Shown here piece after piece: positions 61,168 through 64,000 of a DNA stretch of 64,000 bases (positions within the stretch are counted from its first letter, which is position 1; each line of letters starts with the position of its first letter). The notes beneath the pieces were generated by a model. The model was not told the origin of the DNA, made no database searches, and saw nothing but the letters and a program-made list of their open reading frames with translations. The stretch spans positions 62,001 to 126,000 of the forward strand of contig NZ_ATUS01000003.1 of NCBI RefSeq assembly GCF_000420325.1, in the 5' to 3' direction. The position numbers and the translations under genes are program-made. Origin of the DNA: Spongiibacter tropicus DSM 19543. Its GTDB lineage: Bacteria > Pseudomonadota > Gammaproteobacteria > Pseudomonadales > Spongiibacteraceae.

Positions 61168-62565
61168 TTATTTGTCGCTTTTCACCATGCCCGGCAGGTT
61201 CGCCAACTGCTCGGTGAGGAAATCGCCCGTGGTACTGAGTTCGCCCAACAGCGTATCCAGGGCGTTAAACTGCGCGGTATAGCGCGCCTCAATCGCGGCG
61301 ATGCGCCGATCCAGCGCTTCCCGCTGCGACGTAATTCTGTCGATCTGGGTGTTGTAGCCTTCGGTGCGGATATCAATAATCCCGCCCGCCTCGGTGTAGC
61401 GGTTCAGTAGCGTGTCGAGGCGCACCGCGTAGCCATCCTCACTGGAGAAAATATCGGCAACGGCGGAGAAATTATCGGCAATGGCGTCGGTGAGCAGCTC
61501 GTCGTCTATTTCCAGCACCGAGTTGTCACCGGTGCGAATGCCCAACTGGGCCAGCGAGTTAAAGTCGCCGCTCAGCCCATCAACGACATTACCCATTTCG
61601 CTACGCAGGCTGAAGGCAATCTGCCTGACTGTCGCATCGCCCTGCAGCAGCCCGGCAGTGTTTGCCTCCGGATCATAGGCAGTCAAATCATTCAGCGTTG
61701 CATTCAGGCTGTTGTAAGCGGTTACAAAGCCTTCAACGGCCTTCTTCACCGAGCTGGTATTCAGACTGACATCGAGGGTGAAATTTTCGCCGGGCTTGGC
61801 CTTACTCAGGTTCAGGGTAAGCCCCTCGATCATGCCCTCGACGGTCAAATTCGCGCTGGTTTGGGTAAAGCCGTCCACAATAACGATGGAATCGAGCGCC
61901 TCGACTTTTTCGGTCATCGGATTGCTCGCCGCATTGGGGTCGAAGCTCAACTGACTGAGATCGCCAGTGTCCCCGGCTCCGGTGCTGACGCTGACGGCGA
62001 TGGCGTTATCGGCGCCGCTCTCATCACTGGTCAGCACCAGCCGCGCGCCGTCCTGGTCGGTAACGATGCTGGCGGTCACGCCGACATTATCGTCGGCCTC
62101 ATTAATGGCATTTCGAATGCTCTCCAGCGAATCCTCGCCCGACAGCACGTCGAGACTGAAGCTTTCGCCGTTAACGGTAATGGTGAGCTGGCCGGTGCCC
62201 ACCGAGGTCTGGGCATCGGTATAGCCCGCAGAAGCGATTTTGTGTCGGCTTGCCAATTGTTCAACGCTGACCTCGTGACTGCCGGCAGCGGCTTGCGTAT
62301 CGGCCGTGGCGGTAAATCCGGCATCGCTTTCTACCGAGACCTTGCGACCGCTGAATGTCTCGGGATCTTGGAGGGTTTCAAGCTTGCTCTGGAAGTTTTC
62401 CAGCGCTGACTTCAGTGCGCCAAAGGCGGAGACTTTTGACTCGGCCAGATACGCCTTGGAGTTCAGGCGATTTTCGGCAGGCGCACGCTCAGCCTCAACA
62501 AGCTGCTCGACAATGCTGCCGATATTCAGCCCGGATCCGATGCCTGTAGAGATTATCGACGCCAT
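61168..62565 (-). CDS. fliD: Flagellar filament cap protein FliD
   Basis: A 465-residue cap protein. The N-terminal IISTGIGSGLNIGSIVEQLVEAERAP and C-terminal FliD domain (FVTAYNSLNATLNDLTAY, DSVLE-like and coiled-coil end) are typical. The ATG at 62565 gives the family N-terminus; an in-frame codon 54 bases upstream does not. A sigma-54 promoter lies 111 bases upstream. Confidence 0.95.
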   Translation of the reverse strand: MASIISTGIGSGLNIGSIVEQLVEAERAPAENRLNSKAYLAESKVSAFGALKSALENFQSKLETLQDPETFSGRKVSVESDAGFTATADTQAAAGSHEVSVEQLASRHKIASAGYTDAQTSVGTGQLTITVNGESFSLDVLSGEDSLESIRNAINEADDNVGVTASIVTDQDGARLVLTSDESGADNAIAVSVSTGAGDTGDLSQLSFDPNAASNPMTEKVEALDSIVIVDGFTQTSANLTVEGMIEGLTLNLSKAKPGENFTLDVSLNTSSVKKAVEGFVTAYNSLNATLNDLTAYDPEANTAGLLQGDATVRQIAFSLRSEMGNVVDGLSGDFNSLAQLGIRTGDNSVLEIDDELLTDAIADNFSAVADIFSSEDGYAVRLDTLLNRYTEAGGIIDIRTEGYNTQIDRITSQREALDRRIAAIEARYTAQFNALDTLLGELSTTGDFLTEQLANLPGMVKSDK

Positions 62566-62675
62566 TTCGTTTTCCGCCCTTTCGTATGTCTCGCCGCCAG
62601 TCCCTGCAACGGCTCTCAAACCCAGAGTTTATCGCCTGTTCAAACCGGCAAACACCACTGATTTTCAGCAAAGAG

Positions 62676-62691
62676 AGCAAGCTCCATGCCA
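62676..62691 (-). promoter_or_regulatory. Sigma-54 promoter of fliD
   Basis: TGGCATGGAGCTTGCT on the minus strand fits TGGYRYRN4TTGCW. It lies in the gap between flaG and fliD, about 111 bases before the fliD start. Confidence 0.82.
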
Positions 62692-62702
62692 CGGCATGAC
62701 GA

Positions 62703-63137
62703 CTACGCTTCCGCCTGAATCAGACTGCCGGTTCCCTCGATAAACGTCCGAGTGATCTGCAGCAGTTCTTCCGGCGGAATTTGCCGGATCACCTCGCCAG
62801 ACTCGGCATGAATGACCTTGAGTATGGTTCTGCCCGTCGTCTCATCCACCGAGAACTCTAGGTCTCGCTCACGGTCACGCAGTATTTCGTTAAGCTTCGC
62901 CACCGCCTGCTCGGTTTTCTCGATGCGGTCGGCGGGGTCAAATTCGGCAACCAGTGCCTTGGCAATCCGGCTGACTTCTTCCTGTGCCACGGCATCGTCG
63001 TTCTGCATCGGCACCGATGAGGCCTTGGCCGATATCGGCAATTCCTCTCCAGAGGAAGGCAAACTCTTGCCGCTTGTCTGGGTGACCGGAACGCGGGTCG
63101 GCAGAGAAGCACTTTTTACGCTAAGACTGTTATCCAT
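62703..63137 (-). CDS. flaG: FlaG family protein
   Basis: A 144-residue protein of the FlaG family, which affects filament length in some bacteria. The N-terminal half is Ser/Pro-rich and likely disordered; the C-terminal core RERDLEFSVDETTGRTILKVIHAESGEVIRQIPPEELL is the FlaG signature. Two ATGs (63143, 63137) are possible. Lies between the flagellin and fliD genes. Confidence 0.93.
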   Translation of the reverse strand: MDNSLSVKSASLPTRVPVTQTSGKSLPSSGEELPISAKASSVPMQNDDAVAQEEVSRIAKALVAEFDPADRIEKTEQAVAKLNEILRDRERDLEFSVDETTGRTILKVIHAESGEVIRQIPPEELLQITRTFIEGTGSLIQAEA

Positions 63138-63177
63138 AAACATTCACCTTCTCACCCCATTTTCGTAGACCAGCAGC

Positions 63178-63197
63178 AAAAGGGCCTATTGGCCCTT
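63178..63197 (-). terminator. Stem-loop terminator after the flagellin gene
   Basis: On the minus strand AAGGGCC-AATA-GGCCCTT is followed by a short T run. A second GC-rich hairpin (CCGCCCC/GGGGCGG around 63231-63246) precedes it, just after the flagellin stop. Confidence 0.75.
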
Positions 63198-63258
63198 GCT
63201 ACTGATGACTCTCTGTTTGGGCCGAGGTGCCCGCCCCGAGGGGCGGACGGGTTCCGGC

Positions 63259-64000
63259 TTACTGCAGCAGGCTGAGTGCCGCCTGGGGCAGAGAGTTGGC
63301 CTGGGCCAGAATTGCAGTACCTGCCTGTTGGAGGATCTGCGCCTTGGTCAGGTTAGCCGTCTCAGCAGCAAAGTCCGCGTCGAGAATCCGACCCCGCGAT
63401 GCAGACAGGTTCTCAGAGATGGTCTGCAGGTTGGTGATGGTGGATTCGAAGCGGTTCTGTACCGCACCGAAGTCGCTGCGCATGTCACTCACGCTGGTCA
63501 GCGCAGAATCAATGCGGCGCAGCATGTCGTTGGAGCTGTCGACAGTCAGTACGTTGACGGCGGTCAGGTCACCGGATGCCGCGGCATCGCTCAGACCCAG
63601 CGTCGCTTCCAGGCCACCGCTGAAGGCGATCGCTTCAGAGGCGTGGATGGTCAGGGTGCCGTCATCGTTCAACTCGGCGCTGCCGTTGTTGCCCAGTGCC
63701 GTATTGATGGCATCCACCAGGTCCTGGGTCGAGGTGTAGGTCCCGTCAGCCACATCTACCGCGTCAGCGTCGCCGATCGCAATGCTGAGGTCACCCGCTA
63801 CCGTAACACCGCCTGCGACAGCCGCGACCGCATCGTCACCATCAGTACCGGTTACCGCCGGGAAGGAGGTGACGCCGCTGTCAGTGGTGTTGTTATCGGC
63901 ATCTGCGTCGAAGTTCGCAACAGACACTTCAGTACCGGTGCCAGTCAGGGCGCTGGTGATGGTGACGTCGTTGCCGTCATTGCTCACCACAAAGTCTGCA
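63259..64000 (-). CDS. Flagellin, N-terminus beyond the right edge
   Basis: Filament subunit whose 5' end lies outside the window. The C-terminal D0/D1 helices are clear: [58 protein letters not shown] and the ending [18 protein letters not shown]. The visible central domain is rich in Asp, Gly and Thr, strongly acidic, and has a segment ([17 protein letters not shown]) of the kind found in flagellin IN repeats. The frame stays open to the window end. Confidence 0.95.
   Translation of the reverse strand, partial: ADFVVSNDGNDVTITSALTGTGTEVSVANFDADADNNTTDSGVTSFPAVTGTDGDDAVAAVAGGVTVAGDLSIAIGDADAVDVADGTYTSTQDLVDAINTALGNNGSAELNDDGTLTIHASEAIAFSGGLEATLGLSDAAASGDLTAVNVLTVDSSNDMLRRIDSALTSVSDMRSDFGAVQNRFESTITNLQTISENLSASRGRILDADFAAETANLTKAQILQQAGTAILAQANSLPQAALSLLQ

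Noticed and set aside
1-64000. Search for CRISPR arrays, insertion sequences, integrases or phage genes
   Set aside because: No regularly spaced repeats, transposase or integrase-like frames, or composition breaks were seen.

Overview
The window looks like chromosomal DNA of a marine or aquatic gammaproteobacterium. The grounds are a polar-type flagellar cluster (FleQ/FleR-type activators, FlhF, FlhG, FliA) with sigma-54 and sigma-28 promoters, a PepN/DHODH-2/CysH housekeeping set, a three-gene proton-translocating transhydrogenase and a PQQ alcohol dehydrogenase. An assignment near Spongiibacteraceae/Cellvibrionales is my inference from gene content, not a database result. I see no insertion sequence, phage gene, integrase or CRISPR array.

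Layout. 1-14.8 kb: a sensor kinase cut by the left edge, an UbiB-family kinase-like protein, an acetoacetate-decarboxylase-like protein, marC-pyrD, cysH, pepN, DUF2797-yeaC, rhomboid-nadK, a DUF1853 protein, a D-cysteine desulfhydrase-like enzyme and an uncharacterised coiled-coil protein. 15.0-18.4 kb: tRNA-Asp and tRNA-Val with a clear shared promoter, queD, a 0.5 kb intergenic region with DnaA-box-like sites, and a PQQ/cytochrome c alcohol dehydrogenase. 18.5-26.2 kb: lipid- and CoA-related genes (acyltransferase, dienoyl-CoA isomerase, nitroreductase, SRPBCC), a PilZ protein, a long beta-ketoacyl synthase divergent from a GlxA-type regulator, a CvfB-like S1 protein and a PPOX-fold protein. 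26.2-38.1 kb: an RND efflux pair with a divergent TetR gene and operator, a MASE1/CHASE sensor kinase, pntAA-pntAB-pntB, and a MarR/OhrR-type regulator with glutathione peroxidase and a palindromic operator.

38.2-64.0 kb is flagellar. A second FliK-like gene and a FlhB C-domain gene (plus strand, candidate sigma-28 promoter) face a long minus-strand cluster. In transcription order this reads flagellin, flaG, fliD, fliS, fliT, fleQ-like, a 51-codon ORF, fleR-like, fliE-F-G-H-I-J, fliK, fliL-M-N-O-P-Q-R, flhB, flhA, flhF, flhG, fliA, DUF2802. Sigma-54 consensus promoters lie in front of fliD, the 51-codon ORF/fleR, fliK and fliL, and a sigma-28-like site precedes fliS.

The most unusual feature is the regulatory core. 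Both sigma-54 activators lack the N-terminal receiver domain usual for FleQ and FleR, and no FleS/FlrB sensor kinase gene lies between them. Its place holds a 51-codon ORF that is translationally coupled to fleR and preceded by its own sigma-54 promoter.
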